Assembly: GCA_963830485.1 (NCBI GenBank)
Contig: CAWHNE010000003.1
Coordinates: 37,800-101,799, forward strand
DNA: 64,000 nucleotides
Source of the DNA: CAIWHR01 sp963830485
Lineage (GTDB): Bacteria > Pseudomonadota > Gammaproteobacteria > Burkholderiales > Casimicrobiaceae
Direction of reading: 5' to 3'
The translations under genes were made by a program, and so were the position numbers. Shown here one piece after another: positions 1-11,887 of this stretch; positions within the stretch are counted from its first letter, which is position 1; every line of letters begins with the position of its first letter. The notes under the pieces are model-generated. The model made no database searches, was not told where the DNA came from, and worked only from the letters and a program-made list of their open reading frames with translations.

Positions 1-144
1 TCGCGGCTCGGTCTACGACCACGATGTCCCGTTCGAATTGATGTTCTGTAATCTCTGACGGATCCAGCGGCGGCCCTGGCACGTTCGCGCCGGTCGCTCG
101 GCGGATCCAGTGACCCGCGGACGGGTTCGCGGTTGCAACCGGCC

Positions 145-959
145 ATGTCTGTCCTCCGCCGTTTGACGCTCCTCGCGCTCCCGTGGATTCCGCTGGCGCT
201 TGCCCTGTTACGTTCTCGTCGAGCGACCATGGCACGCGCAGAATGCTCTTTGCGCTGTATCGCCCTCCGACAGCGCAATTCTTCCTCGATCGCAGCGTCG
301 CGGCCGGCAGCGATCTCGGCTACGACCACCGCAGTACGGGCGTCGTCGCGCTGGGCACCGCCGGAGATATCGGCTTGGTCTGTCCGAAAAGTCTCGGCAG
401 GACGGGGAATGCCTTTCGCGCGTTCAATGGCAGGGATTGGGTCGTGTGGATCAATCCCCCCGGCTCGGCCGAGCGCGTACTCGCCCTGGGCCAGCCGGGC
501 GATCTTCCGTTTTGCGCCGACTTCACCGGCGACGGCGTCGTCGACAGCGGCGTCTTTCGGAATGGCGAATGGCTGGTCTCGTCCACCAATCGCGGCGGCG
601 GGGCCGACATCCGTTTTTCGTTCGGCGCCGCCGGGGACCGACCCGTCGTCGCCAACATCGCCGGTCGAGGGAACGCGACGGACCGCCGCGATCTCGTCTA
701 TGGCGTCTATCGGAACGGCGTCTGGTATCTCGACACCGAGGGCGGCGGCACCGTCACCGCGACCCACACCTTTGGCGGCGATCCACAGGACATTCCGCTG
801 CTGATTCCGCGATGGTCAAGCGAAAAGACGGCCGACGGCAGGTATTCGCTCGCGATCTTCCGTGCGGGCATGTGGTTCCTCAAGCCTGATCCCGAAGGCC
901 CGCAGGTGATTTCCTTTGCCTTTGGTCAGACCGGCGACCTGCCTTCGATCCAGTACTGA
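145..959 (+). CDS. Secreted FG-GAP/VCBS-like repeat protein, frameshifted
   Basis: The main reading frame (183-959) encodes about 250 residues built from imperfect repeats of the type F-G-x-x-G-D-x-P followed by a G-D-G-x-x-D segment and an F-R-x-G-x-W segment. This pattern is seen in FG-GAP/VCBS beta-propeller-like surface proteins. The frame has no good start. A different frame beginning at ATG 145 gives a convincing signal peptide (MSVLRRLTLLALPWIPLALA), and one base change near 200 would join the two, so I read this as one exported protein with an indel. The role is unknown; surface binding is typical of such repeats. Codons 5-prime of 145 contain stops in this frame. Confidence 0.5.
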
Positions 960-976
960 ATCCGGGTGCATTGCGT

Positions 977-2053
977 TCAACCGATGCTCGCGCGCGTACA
1001 GGCCGTCGCGAGTCGATCCGGGCGGAGCCGCGAAAGGGTCGTACGCTTAAGCAACCGGTAGAGGCGATTCTCGAAGGCGCCGAAGACGCACGCGCCTGCA
1101 AAGGCGACCCCGACAAGCACGGTGAAGGCGCCCCACGCCCCGAAAGGCGCAAGATCGACGAGCCGGACGGCCGCTCCGAGGATTGCCAGGTGAAGCAAGT
1201 AGATGCCATACGAGCAGTCCCCGCAGCGCACGAGCCAGGCATTTCGGCCGGCATCATGTTCGAGCGCCAGCCGGCCGAAGATCATGACCAACGAGCCGCT
1301 GGCCAGGCCGATGACCCAGGCGCGGACTTCGACTGCCTCCAGGAATCCGGTGCCGACCCAGAGTGCGGCGCAAACAAACGCGAGCGCACCCAACTGACGC
1401 CGCTTGATCTTCGAGTGCGCGTGATACGCCAGCATCCCGAAGATGAAAGGAAGGTTGTAGGCCGACAGCGCGATCGTGATTCCATGCGGCATCGTCACCG
1501 TGTAGCGGCTCGGGTCGTAGAGTCCGGCGAACGCAATCGAAAGGAGCCACCCGGCGCAAAAAACCAGGACCGCTCGGCGTGACCTCGCGGCCCACATCAA
1601 CGCGAACAGGATGTAGAAGAAGATCTCGTAGACGAGCGTCCACTCGACGCCGCCCAGAAGAGGTGGCGTCGGGCCAAGCGGCAACAACGTGAGAGTCGAC
1701 CAAGCGCCGGGGGGCCACGCGGGCCGACCCGCAATTCCCCACTCGATCAGCAGCGTCAGCGCGATCGCCAGCCAGAAACCCGGATAGATGCGGAGCGCCC
1801 GTGCCAGCAGGAAGCGTGGTATCGAGTCCGACTGGATCGCATGCGTCAGGACGAACCCGGAAATGGCAAAGAATAGGGGAACGCCGTAATCGAAGCGCGC
1901 GACAACGTTCGAAGCAAGCGCAGTGGATCCCGGAAAGATTCCGGCTGTTGTCGCGCTGGCGTGATCGATCAGCACCGCCGTGGCAGCGATCGCGCGCAGG
2001 ACCTGGACATTGTAATAGCGCGCAGGCGCGTTCGGTTCGAAGTCCGCCTTCAT
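977..2053 (-). CDS. Acyltransferase 3 family membrane protein
   Basis: This 358-residue integral membrane protein belongs to the acyltransferase 3 (OatA/NodX-like) family, which transfers acyl groups, often acetyl, onto surface sugars. The N-terminus has the family pattern Y-N-V-Q-V-L-R-A-I-A-A followed by L-I-D-H, where the His-Asp region is the presumed active site. About ten hydrophobic segments follow, including FFAISGFVL and the late YGIYLLHLAIL helix, both typical of the family. I chose ATG 2053 because upstream codons encode an unconserved Arg/Pro-rich stretch. The substrate cannot be inferred: no polysaccharide genes lie beside it in this window. Confidence 0.8.
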   Translation of the reverse strand: MKADFEPNAPARYYNVQVLRAIAATAVLIDHASATTAGIFPGSTALASNVVARFDYGVPLFFAISGFVLTHAIQSDSIPRFLLARALRIYPGFWLAIALTLLIEWGIAGRPAWPPGAWSTLTLLPLGPTPPLLGGVEWTLVYEIFFYILFALMWAARSRRAVLVFCAGWLLSIAFAGLYDPSRYTVTMPHGITIALSAYNLPFIFGMLAYHAHSKIKRRQLGALAFVCAALWVGTGFLEAVEVRAWVIGLASGSLVMIFGRLALEHDAGRNAWLVRCGDCSYGIYLLHLAILGAAVRLVDLAPFGAWGAFTVLVGVAFAGACVFGAFENRLYRLLKRTTLSRLRPDRLATACTRASIG

Positions 2054-2209
2054 GCGAGCGTCGAGGATTGCCCTGCCAATCGGAGAGCTCGAGTGCAATG
2101 GGCGACCGCCCGCAATGGGACCCTCGAGGCGAGGACTGCGAGTCAATATGCCCTATTTTTCAGTGTGCTACCATCGAATCCACGCCAGCGCCCTCAAATC
2201 TGTGACGCG

Positions 2210-2425
2210 ATGATCGCTTCGCGCGTAGTTCCCTGCCCGCAATGCGGCAAGGCGGTCGAATGGTCGCCGGCGGCGCCGTTCCGCCCCTTCTGCTCCGAGC
2301 GCTGCAAACTGATCGACCTCGGCGCGTGGGCCTCGGAGGCCTATCGCGTTGCCGTGCCCGAGGGGCCCGGCACAGGCGAGTCCGCGCCGGATGAGCCGGA
2401 AGCGGAATCGCCGCGCGATGGCTGA
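2210..2425 (+). CDS. yacG: DNA gyrase inhibitor YacG
   Basis: A 71-residue zinc-finger protein with the YacG pattern C-P-Q-C-G-K near the start and F-C-S-E-R-C-K-L-I-D-L-G-A-W in the middle; the four cysteines bind zinc. In E. coli, YacG binds GyrB and inhibits gyrase. The start ATG 2210 gives the usual length with the first Cys pair at about residue 9. The C-terminal third is acidic and low in complexity, as is common. It stands alone in its orientation, followed 33 bp later by a small membrane-protein gene. Confidence 0.9.
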   Translation: MIASRVVPCPQCGKAVEWSPAAPFRPFCSERCKLIDLGAWASEAYRVAVPEGPGTGESAPDEPEAESPRDG

Positions 2426-2458
2426 CGCGACGCCCGCGATCGCACTCGGGAGAAACGC

Positions 2459-2791
2459 ATGCGCAACGCCGCTACGCCCATCACGCTGATCGTCATCGGC
2501 GTACTCGGCCTCGTCTGGTATTTCGGCTGGTTCCCGGACTTCGATGCGATCACGTCGATTGCGCTGATCGCCGGTGGAGTAATCATCATTGCGATGGATG
2601 GCATCACGAAGAGCTCGGTCGTGCTGGGGCCAACGCTCATTGCCGTCGGCATCGCTTGGTGGCTGCACGACCACTACCGGCTGCGTTGGACACTCCTCGT
2701 CTCTGTACTGCTGATCGTCCTCGGCGGTCTGATGCTGCTCGCACGGAGCCCGAGGATCCCGGAAAAGCGTGAGAAAGCCGACGCCGGTTGA
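2459..2791 (+). CDS. Small LiaI/LiaF-like membrane protein
   Basis: A 110-residue protein with four hydrophobic segments (about residues 6-26, 30-47, 53-70 and 76-94), rich in Ile, Leu and Gly, with a basic C-terminal tail. The arrangement resembles the transmembrane domain of LiaI/LiaF-type proteins (DUF5668-like), but I see no catalytic motif and the function is unknown. It follows yacG by 33 bp and converges with the Nudix/ThiE gene, whose stop is 3 bp away, so the two genes meet tail to tail with no room for a separate terminator. Confidence 0.6.
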   Translation: MRNAATPITLIVIGVLGLVWYFGWFPDFDAITSIALIAGGVIIIAMDGITKSSVVLGPTLIAVGIAWWLHDHYRLRWTLLVSVLLIVLGGLMLLARSPRIPEKREKADAG

Positions 2792-2794
2792 GGA

Positions 2795-3734
2795 TCAGGC
2801 CCACGCCGCGCGACGCAGCGCGATGCCGTGCGCACCGCGGGCGATCGCGACGTCCAGGTCCGCACCCGACAATCCACCGAGCGCAAAGACCGGCAGCGCG
2901 GCGCCGACCGCGACCGCCTCGAACCCGTCCCAGCCGAGCGTGATCGCCTCCGGGTGCGTCGGCGTCGGCCGCACGGGGCCCAGCAGCGCGAAGTCGAGCG
3001 CGAGCGCACCGGCCTTCACGATTTCCTCGCGCGTGTGACACGACGCCGAGCACAGGAGGCCCTCGGGACGCTCGGACGCCGCTGCGAGCGCGGCGGATGT
3101 CCAGTGCACGCCGTCGAAGCCCCATGCGCGCGCGTCGTCCTCGCTGCCATTGAGCAGCACCTGCGCGCCGTGCGGCCGCGCGAGTGCCTGCAGCGCTTCG
3201 CCGAGCGCGCGCTGCCGCGCCGCCGGCCAGTCCTTCTCGCGGAGCTGGATCAGCTTGAGCCCGCGCTCGAGCGCGCCGTGGGCGCGCTCGAGAAATGCGG
3301 CCTCGCCCATGTCCGCTGCCATCGTGATGCCGCACACGGCGGGCAGGAGCAGCGCGCGCAGCACGAGCGTGTTGGCAGGCAACAGCGGCGCCACATCGAA
3401 CGCGCCGGGCGCTCTGCCACGCGAACGCCTGACCGTCGTGGCCGACGGGATCGCCGTCCCACTGGAAGACGCGGAAGAAGTGAAGCTCGACGTGGGCGTG
3501 CGGATAGACGAACCGCTGCACCAGCCACGGCGCGGCGCACCGGACGCGGATGCCGAGCTCCTCGGCGAGCTCGCGTTCGAGCGCGTGGCGCGGCGCCTCG
3601 CCAGGCTCGAGCTTGCCGCCGGGAAACTCCCAATAACCGGCGTACGCCTTCCCCGCCGGGCGCTGCGCGAGCAGCACGCGGCCGTCGGCGCGCACGACGA
3701 CCGCGGCGGCGACGGGAACGATGCTCTCGGTCAC
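2795..3734 (-). CDS. Nudix (MutT) hydrolase fused to ThiE-like domain, frameshifted
   Basis: The N-terminal domain is a MutT-type Nudix hydrolase: the Nudix box appears as G-G-K-L-E-P-G-E followed by A-L-E-R-E-L-A-E-E-L-G, which would hydrolyse oxidised nucleotides such as 8-oxo-dGTP. The C-terminal 190 residues resemble thiamine-phosphate synthase/TenI (KLIQLREKDW, G-V-H-W-T-S, FALGGLS). This fusion is known in betaproteobacteria. One base is missing near 3410, where the frame passes from the Nudix part to an F-D-V-A-P-L-L linker. GTG 3734 is the likely start; ATG 3764 is in frame but lies inside the adjoining repeat element. Confidence 0.75.
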
Positions 3735-4008
3735 TAGGAGCCTGTCGGGCTGGCTTTCGCGCATGCGTTGCTGGGCCAAAAAGCGATGGATGCGAGGCGC
3801 GAGGCGAAGCCGATATCGCGAATATGGGCGAGCCGAGCAACGACGCAGACGCGCTTTTTGGCAGCAACCCGAAGGGACGGGGCGATTTGGGCGCATTTCT
3901 GCGTTACTCGCCCTGGCCATACATCCCGGTATGGCTTCTGGCTCGCGCCTTGAACTGCGCCCAAATCGCCTCCGTCGCATACGCGAAAGCCAGTCCGACA
4001 GGCTCCTA
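3735..4008. repeat. Nested inverted-repeat element (MITE-like), copy 1
   Basis: A segment of about 274 bp bounded by inverted repeats: TAGGAGCCTGTCGG at the left and CCGACAGGCTCCTA at the right, extending inward to GGCTTTCGC and GCGAAAGCC. Inside is a second inverted repeat, CGATTTGGGCGCA and TGCGCCCAAATCG, around a 60-bp core. It encodes no transposase. A shorter copy lies at 30468-30660. The right end supplies the stop codon of the DUF815 gene, and the left end carries an ATG in frame with the Nudix gene. It looks like a non-autonomous mobile element or a large dispersed intergenic repeat. Confidence 0.8.
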
Positions 4009-4902
4009 ACGCGGACGCTTCCGCAGCGCCGCCGCGCCCGCGTACCCGCGCGCGAACTGCCACGCGATGCGGCCGCTGCGCGAGCCGCGCTGCAGCGCGA
4101 ACTGCAGCGCATCGCGGTCACGCTCCTGCGCGTCGCGCTTCGTTCGCGGGGCGGGAACGTCGAACGCGTCGAGCCAGCTTGCCACCGCAGCGAGATAGTC
4201 GTCCTGGCTGAACGGGTAGAACGAGATCCACAGCCCGAAGCGTTCGGAGAGCGAGATCTTCTCCTCGACCGACTCACCCGGGTGGACTTCTTCGCCGACG
4301 TGCTTCGTCTCGAGGTTCTCGCTGAAATATTCGGGCAACAGGTGCCGGCGGTTCGACGTCGCGTAGATCAGGAGGTCGGTCGACGCCGCAGCGATCGTCC
4401 CGTCCAGCATCACCTTGAGCGCCTTGTAGCCGGGCTCGCCCGCGTCGAACGTGAGGTCGTCGCAGAACACGATGAAGCGCTCGCGCCGCGCGGCAACCTG
4501 CTCGGCGATGTCGGGCAGGTCGACGAGATCCGCCTTGTCGACCTCGATCAGCCGCAGCCCCTTCGTCGCGTACTTCGCGAGCATCGCCTTCACGAGCGAC
4601 GATTTGCCCGTGCCGCGCGATCCGGTGAGGAGTACGTTGTTTGCGGGCAGTCCCGCGACGAACTGGCGCGTGTTGGCGTCGATGGCGCTCTTCTGCGCAT
4701 CGATCGCGACCAGATCATCGAGCTTTATCGCGTGCGGATGGCGCACCGCCTGGAGAAAGCCGCGGCCCGAGCGCTTGCGCCAGCGAAACGCGGTCGCCGA
4801 CCAGTCCGGCGGCGGGGGCGCCGGCGGGAGCACCGCCTCGACGCGCTCGAGGATGCCTTCGAGGCGATTGAGCAATGCGGTCAGGTCCGAGACGGACATC
4901 AT
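4006..4902 (-). CDS. DUF815 family AAA ATPase
   Basis: A cytoplasmic P-loop ATPase of about 298 residues. The Walker A motif is GSRGTGKSSLVKA (near residue 95) and the Walker B-like motif is FIVFCDDLTF. An arginine-finger-like YATSNRRHLLPE segment and a C-terminal R-x-G-R-I-A-W-Q-F-A-R-G-Y motif are typical of the DUF815 family found next to argJ in betaproteobacteria. The cellular role is not established. It begins one base after the argJ stop (TGA C ATG ATG), so the two are surely cotranscribed. The final codons and the stop fall at the edge of the repeat element at 3735-4008. Confidence 0.85.
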   Translation of the reverse strand: MMSVSDLTALLNRLEGILERVEAVLPPAPPPPDWSATAFRWRKRSGRGFLQAVRHPHAIKLDDLVAIDAQKSAIDANTRQFVAGLPANNVLLTGSRGTGKSSLVKAMLAKYATKGLRLIEVDKADLVDLPDIAEQVAARRERFIVFCDDLTFDAGEPGYKALKVMLDGTIAAASTDLLIYATSNRRHLLPEYFSENLETKHVGEEVHPGESVEEKISLSERFGLWISFYPFSQDDYLAAVASWLDAFDVPAPRTKRDAQERDRDALQFALQRGSRSGRIAWQFARGYAGAAALRKRPR

Positions 4903-4903
4903 G

Positions 4904-6139
4904 TCAGCTGCGATAGTCGGCGTTGATCGACACGTAGTCGTGCGAGAAGTCGCACGTCCACACCCGCGACGCCGCGGCGCCACGCCCGAGCGCGACGGTG
5001 ACCGTGATTTCGTCCTGCTTCATCACGCGCTGACCGTCCTCCTCGCGGTACGACGGCGAGCGCCCGCCTTGGTCGACGACGAGCACGTCGTCGAGGCGGA
5101 ACGAGACGCGCGATGGGTCGAGGTCCGGCGCCGCTGCGTTGCCGATCGCACAGACGATGCGGCCGAGGTTCGGGTCCGAGGCGAAGAACGCGGTCTTGAC
5201 GAGCGGCGAGTGCGCGATGCCGAGCGCGATTCTGCGGCATTCCGCGGCGTCGCGCCCGCCTTCGACCGCGACCGTGATGAACTTGGTCGCGCCTTCGCCG
5301 TCGCGGACGATCGCCTGCGCGAGTTCCACCGCAACGTCGGTCAGCGCCCCGCGGACGGGCGCCAGGCGCGGATCGCCGGCGCTCGTGATCGGCGGCATCG
5401 ACGCCTTGCCCGTCGCGGCGATCACAAAAGAGTCGTTAGTCGACGTGTCTCCGTCGACCGTCGCGCAGTTGAACGAGAGATCTGCAATCTCGCGGGTCAA
5501 CACGCGGAGCACGTCCACCGCGATCGACGCGTCGGTCGCGACGAATGAGAGCATCGTCGCCATGTCCGGGTGGATCATTCCTGCGCCCTTGGCGATGCCG
5601 GTGACGGTGATCGGCACCCCGTCGACCGCCACGCGCCGCGACGCGCCCTTCGGCACCGTGTCCGTCGTCATGATCGCCGACACAGCGGCGAACCAGTGAT
5701 CGGCCGCGAGCGCGCCCTTGGCTGCGGGCAACGCCGCGACGATCTTCTCGACGGGAAGCGGCTCCATGATCACGCCGGTCGAGAACGGGAGCACCGCGTC
5801 CCCCCTGCACGAGAGCGCCGTCGCGACGCCGGCGCAGGTCGCCTCGGCGTCGACGATTCCGCGCTCGCCCGTGCCGGCATTGGCGTTGCCCGCGTTGACG
5901 ACGAGCGCTCGAATGCGTCCCGACCCGGCGAGATGCCGGCGACACACCGTCACCGGTGCGGCGCAGAAGCGGTTCTGCGTGAACACACCCGCCGCGACCG
6001 TGCCTTCATCGAACGCAGCGAGCAGCACGTCGTCGCGCTGCCAGTTCTTGATCCTGGCGGAGGCCGTGCCGAGCGCAACACCCGCGACGGGCAACAGGTC
6101 TTCGGGCCGGGGGGGCGTGTAACCGACGGGCATCAGCAC
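4904..6139 (-). CDS. argJ: Arginine biosynthesis bifunctional protein ArgJ
   Basis: A 411-residue enzyme that moves the acetyl group from N-acetylornithine to glutamate and, in bifunctional forms, also makes N-acetylglutamate from acetyl-CoA. The protein cleaves itself at the A-T-M-L site inside KGAGMIHPDMATML (near residue 190), and the new N-terminal Thr is the nucleophile; this motif is intact. The DGDTSTNDS and DPNLGRIVCAIGNA motifs are also present, and it ends at the family-typical SINADYRS. Start is ATG 6139 or 6133. It lies 110 bp downstream of secA and abuts the DUF815 ATPase gene. Confidence 0.95.
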   Translation of the reverse strand: MLMPVGYTPPRPEDLLPVAGVALGTASARIKNWQRDDVLLAAFDEGTVAAGVFTQNRFCAAPVTVCRRHLAGSGRIRALVVNAGNANAGTGERGIVDAEATCAGVATALSCRGDAVLPFSTGVIMEPLPVEKIVAALPAAKGALAADHWFAAVSAIMTTDTVPKGASRRVAVDGVPITVTGIAKGAGMIHPDMATMLSFVATDASIAVDVLRVLTREIADLSFNCATVDGDTSTNDSFVIAATGKASMPPITSAGDPRLAPVRGALTDVAVELAQAIVRDGEGATKFITVAVEGGRDAAECRRIALGIAHSPLVKTAFFASDPNLGRIVCAIGNAAAPDLDPSRVSFRLDDVLVVDQGGRSPSYREEDGQRVMKQDEITVTVALGRGAAASRVWTCDFSHDYVSINADYRS

Positions 6140-6248
6140 GCTCTCGGTGTTGCCTCAATCCGGGCGACGGGCCCGGCGAGTTAACCGGCGCGATGCGACC
6201 GGTTCAACTCGGTGGGCCCGTCGCCGAAACGTCGGGCGCCTCGCAGGT

Positions 6249-9002
<2,754 letters not shown>

Positions 9003-9091
9003 CGAAGTTTGGACTTGAAGCCGCCGCCGCAAAAAACAAGGGGTGAGGACCGCCTCACCCCTCGTTCGTCCGCGCGGGTCGCGCCGGGGCG

Positions 9092-10018
9092 TCAGCCCGG
9101 GGATTCGAGGAACCGCGCCGGATTCTGCGGCACGCCGTTCAGCCTGACCTCGAAGTGCAGGTGCGGCCCCGTCGAGCGGCCCGTGGATCCGACCGAGGCC
9201 AGGCGCTGGCCGCGCACGACGAGATCGCCCTCCTTCACGAAAATCTGCGACGCGTGCGCGTACCGGGTCAGGAGCCCGTTGCCGTGATCGATCTCGATAA
9301 TTTTACCATACTGGACGTGGTAGCCCGCGTAGACGACCTTGCCGCTCGCCGCCGCCACGATCGACGTCCCGGCCTCGGACGGAAAGTCGATCCCCTCGTG
9401 GAACGACCGCATCCCGGTGAACGGGTCGATCCGGTACCCGAAGTTCGACGAGTACCAGCCATCGACGATCGGCAGGAGCGACGGCAGGAACTTGCGGTTC
9501 GCCGAGCTCTGCACGAGCAGCGCCTCGAGGACGCCCAGCTGGTCCGAGCGCTCGTCGACCTGTCGCGCGAGCTTCGAGAGCACGTCCTGGAATTCGGCGA
9601 CACTCAGATTCCGGGCCGGCAGCGACGATTCGGCGCCGCCCAATCCGGGCGTCTGCCCGGGCTGCAGCGACGGCAGCTCCTGCGGCTTGAGCCCGGCGAT
9701 ATGCGCGAGCCGCTCGCCCAGCCCGTCCAACCGCATCATCCGCGCCTGGAGCTCACCCAGCCGCACGGCCATCGCGTTCAGGTGGCCCTGCACGATCTCC
9801 TGTGTCTTCTGCGCTTCCTGCCGCTGGTCGGCGAGGACGATCGCCTGCAGCCACGGATGCTGCGTCGCCGCCGCGTAGCGCAACGTGACGTAATTGAAGA
9901 TCAGGGTGAAGACGACGAAGACGGCGATCAGGGCAAAGCCACCGGCGGTCCAGTGGCGCCAGTCGAGCGTCAGGCTTCGTGCGCGGGCCGTGGCGCTCGA
10001 CACGAGAATGATGTTCAA
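9092..10018 (-). CDS. M23 family metallopeptidase, membrane anchored
   Basis: A peptidoglycan endopeptidase of about 308 residues. One N-terminal membrane segment (FALIAVFVVFTLIFNYVTL) is followed by a coiled-coil-like region rich in Leu and Gln and a C-terminal LytM domain with the metal-binding H-E-G-I-D-F-P and H-L-H-F-E-V-R motifs. TTG at 10018 is the likely start: it is preceded by GGAGGGG five bases upstream and gives MNIILVSS before the membrane helix. This TTG directly abuts the divergent ATG at 10019. It may be a catalytic LytM hydrolase or an amidase activator; the intact histidines favour catalysis. Confidence 0.85.
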   Translation of the reverse strand: MNIILVSSATARARSLTLDWRHWTAGGFALIAVFVVFTLIFNYVTLRYAAATQHPWLQAIVLADQRQEAQKTQEIVQGHLNAMAVRLGELQARMMRLDGLGERLAHIAGLKPQELPSLQPGQTPGLGGAESSLPARNLSVAEFQDVLSKLARQVDERSDQLGVLEALLVQSSANRKFLPSLLPIVDGWYSSNFGYRIDPFTGMRSFHEGIDFPSEAGTSIVAAASGKVVYAGYHVQYGKIIEIDHGNGLLTRYAHASQIFVKEGDLVVRGQRLASVGSTGRSTGPHLHFEVRLNGVPQNPARFLESPG

Positions 10019-10507
10019 ATGGACCCCTCCCCGTTCACGCCGCCGACCGACCGGCCCGGCGCTCCGACGCGCATGGCGCGATCCCCGCAATCGCTGAAGC
10101 GCATCCTCGCTACCGACCCGACCCTTGCCGCCTGGACCGCTCGCCAGCAGCGCCAGGCCGCGCTGACGGCTCAGGTGCGTCGCCACCTGCCGCGTGCGCT
10201 CGCCCTGCGCATCCGCGTCGCGGACGATCAGGGGACCGAGCTCACGCTTGCTGCGGACGCCGGCGCCATCGCCGGTATCGCCCGCCAGCGGGCGCCGGAC
10301 CTGCTCGCCGAATTGCGGCGCGAAGGTTACGAATTTACTTCAATACGGGTGCGGGTGCAAGTTGGTGCAGGCGCCCGGGAAACAAAGAAACCCGTTGCAA
10401 AACATATCGATAGGGCCGCACTTCGACCGCTCGCCTCCTTCGTCGCAGCCCTGCCGGGAGGCCCTCTGAAGGCTTCGCTGGCGCGCCTGCTGCGCCGGGC
10501 CGGATGA
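10019..10507 (+). CDS. DUF721 (DciA-like) protein
   Basis: A basic protein of up to 162 residues with the DUF721 pattern: S-L-K-R-I-L-x-x-D-P near the start, an amphipathic helix, then LTLAADAGAIAGIARQRAPDLL and EFTSIRVRVQ. DUF721 includes DciA, the replicative-helicase operator of bacteria that lack DnaC. ATG 10019 gives a longer N-terminus and abuts the divergent M23 start; ATG 10073 is the alternative and would leave a 54-bp divergent gap. Neither start has a clear ribosome site. It is the only plus-strand gene within the cell-wall cluster. Confidence 0.7.
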   Translation: MDPSPFTPPTDRPGAPTRMARSPQSLKRILATDPTLAAWTARQQRQAALTAQVRRHLPRALALRIRVADDQGTELTLAADAGAIAGIARQRAPDLLAELRREGYEFTSIRVRVQVGAGARETKKPVAKHIDRAALRPLASFVAALPGGPLKASLARLLRRAG

Positions 10508-10541
10508 TATGCCCCCCGCATAGACGAGGGCCGCGGAGCCT

Positions 10542-10730
10542 TCAGATCATCGGTCCGATGAGCCGTTCGAAGGCGAAGAACACGAAGACGATCACCCCCA
10601 GGATGATCGTGAACCGGATCACGTGGCCGATGAACCGGAGGTACCGGCGATCGCGCGTGTAGAGGTAGAAGAGCCCTGACACGGCGATGGCCGCGAGGGC
10701 GAGGAAGAGCAGCAGCCGGACGAGGGCCAT
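10542..10730 (-). CDS. Small two-helix membrane protein
   Basis: A 62-residue protein with hydrophobic segments at about residues 2-24 and 38-58, separated by a short basic loop (YTRDRRYLRF). It has no recognised family motif. It lies 51 bp downstream of lpxC in the same orientation and converges with the DUF721 gene, so it may be the last gene of the cell-wall transcript. The function is unknown. Confidence 0.6.
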   Translation of the reverse strand: MALVRLLLFLALAAIAVSGLFYLYTRDRRYLRFIGHVIRFTIILGVIVFVFFAFERLIGPMI

Positions 10731-10781
10731 GCCGTGGAACGCTTGCCGCGGCCGGGCGACGGGCGCCGCACAGCCGGACGC

Positions 10782-11696
10782 TCAGGCCGGCGCGAGCTGC
10801 CAGTCCTGGAACGCGGTCGGGACGTCGTCCTCGGCCTTGAACGTCACGAACTCGTACGCGTCGGGCCGCTGGAGCAGGGCCCGGGCGAGCGCGTTGTTGA
10901 GGCCGTGGCCCGACTTGAAGGCCGTGTACTGGCCGATCAGCGGGTGCCCGAGCAGGTACAGATCGCCGATCGCGTCCAGCACCTTGTGCTTGACGAACTC
11001 GTTGTCGTAGCGGAGCCCCTCGGCGTTCAGCACGCGGAAGTCGTCCAGCACCACGGCGTTCTGCAGACTGCCGCCCAGGCCGAGACCCGCGGCGCGCAGC
11101 GCCTCGACATCCTGCATGAAGCCGAAGGTCCGGGCGCGTGCCACTTCCCGCACGTACGAATGTTCGGCGAAATCGATGACGACCTGGCGGTTCTCCGAGC
11201 CGAACATCGGATGCGGGAAGTCGATCGTGAAATCGAGCTTGAAGCCGTTGAACGGATCGAACCGCGCCCACTTGTCACCATCGCGCGCCTCGACCGGCGC
11301 GACAATGCGCAGGTACTTCTTCGCGACGTCCTGCTCGACGATCCCCGCCGACTGCAGCAGGAACACGAAGGGAGCCGCGCTGCCGTCCATGATGGGGATC
11401 TCGGGGCCGGCGACGTCGATGTGCAGGTTGTCGATACCGAGCCCGGCGAGCGCGGACATCACGTGCTCGACCGTCGAGATCGACGTGCCGTCGCGCTTCA
11501 GCGTCGACGACAGCCGCGTGTCGCCGACGTGCCGCGCGTCGGCCGGCAGTGTCACCGGCCGCGCGAGATCGACGCGGTGGAAGACGATGCCCGTGTCGGG
11601 CGCCGCCGGCCGCAGCATGAGCTCGACGCGCGCGCCCGAGTGCAGCCCGACTCCCGTGGTCTTGATCGTCGTCTTGAGGGTGCGCTGTCTCAGCAT
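10782..11696 (-). CDS. lpxC: UDP-3-O-acyl-N-acetylglucosamine deacetylase LpxC
   Basis: A 304-residue zinc enzyme for the committed step of lipid A synthesis. It starts MLRQRTLKTTIKTTGVGLHSG, the usual family N-terminus, and has the zinc-site segments STVEHVMSAL (first His, near residue 78) and KHKVLDAIGDLYLLG (His and Asp, near 236-241). FPHPMFG and GHGLNNALARAL are also present. It lies about 190 bp downstream of ftsZ, the usual position at the end of a dcw cluster. No frame breaks. Confidence 0.97.
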   Translation of the reverse strand: MLRQRTLKTTIKTTGVGLHSGARVELMLRPAAPDTGIVFHRVDLARPVTLPADARHVGDTRLSSTLKRDGTSISTVEHVMSALAGLGIDNLHIDVAGPEIPIMDGSAAPFVFLLQSAGIVEQDVAKKYLRIVAPVEARDGDKWARFDPFNGFKLDFTIDFPHPMFGSENRQVVIDFAEHSYVREVARARTFGFMQDVEALRAAGLGLGGSLQNAVVLDDFRVLNAEGLRYDNEFVKHKVLDAIGDLYLLGHPLIGQYTAFKSGHGLNNALARALLQRPDAYEFVTFKAEDDVPTAFQDWQLAPA

Positions 11697-11887
11697 GGGG
11701 AATCCCGACAAATGGCGCGCCGGGTCAAGGGCTTAGCGCGCATTCTAGCACGAGAGCGCCCGCCGGGCCAGCCCAAGGCCCGGGCGTATTGCCGGCACCG
11801 AGCGTGCTCGTCTCGGTCACGAGAAATCCGCGGTTGCCATCTCGTTGCCATCGAGACGACGGACCAACGGGCGGCCTCCATCGCAAC

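Noticed and set aside
3734..4063. 109-codon minus-strand ORF across the repeat element
   Set aside because: It lies within the inverted-repeat element and the 3-prime end of the DUF815 gene in another frame, and it has no features of a transposase.
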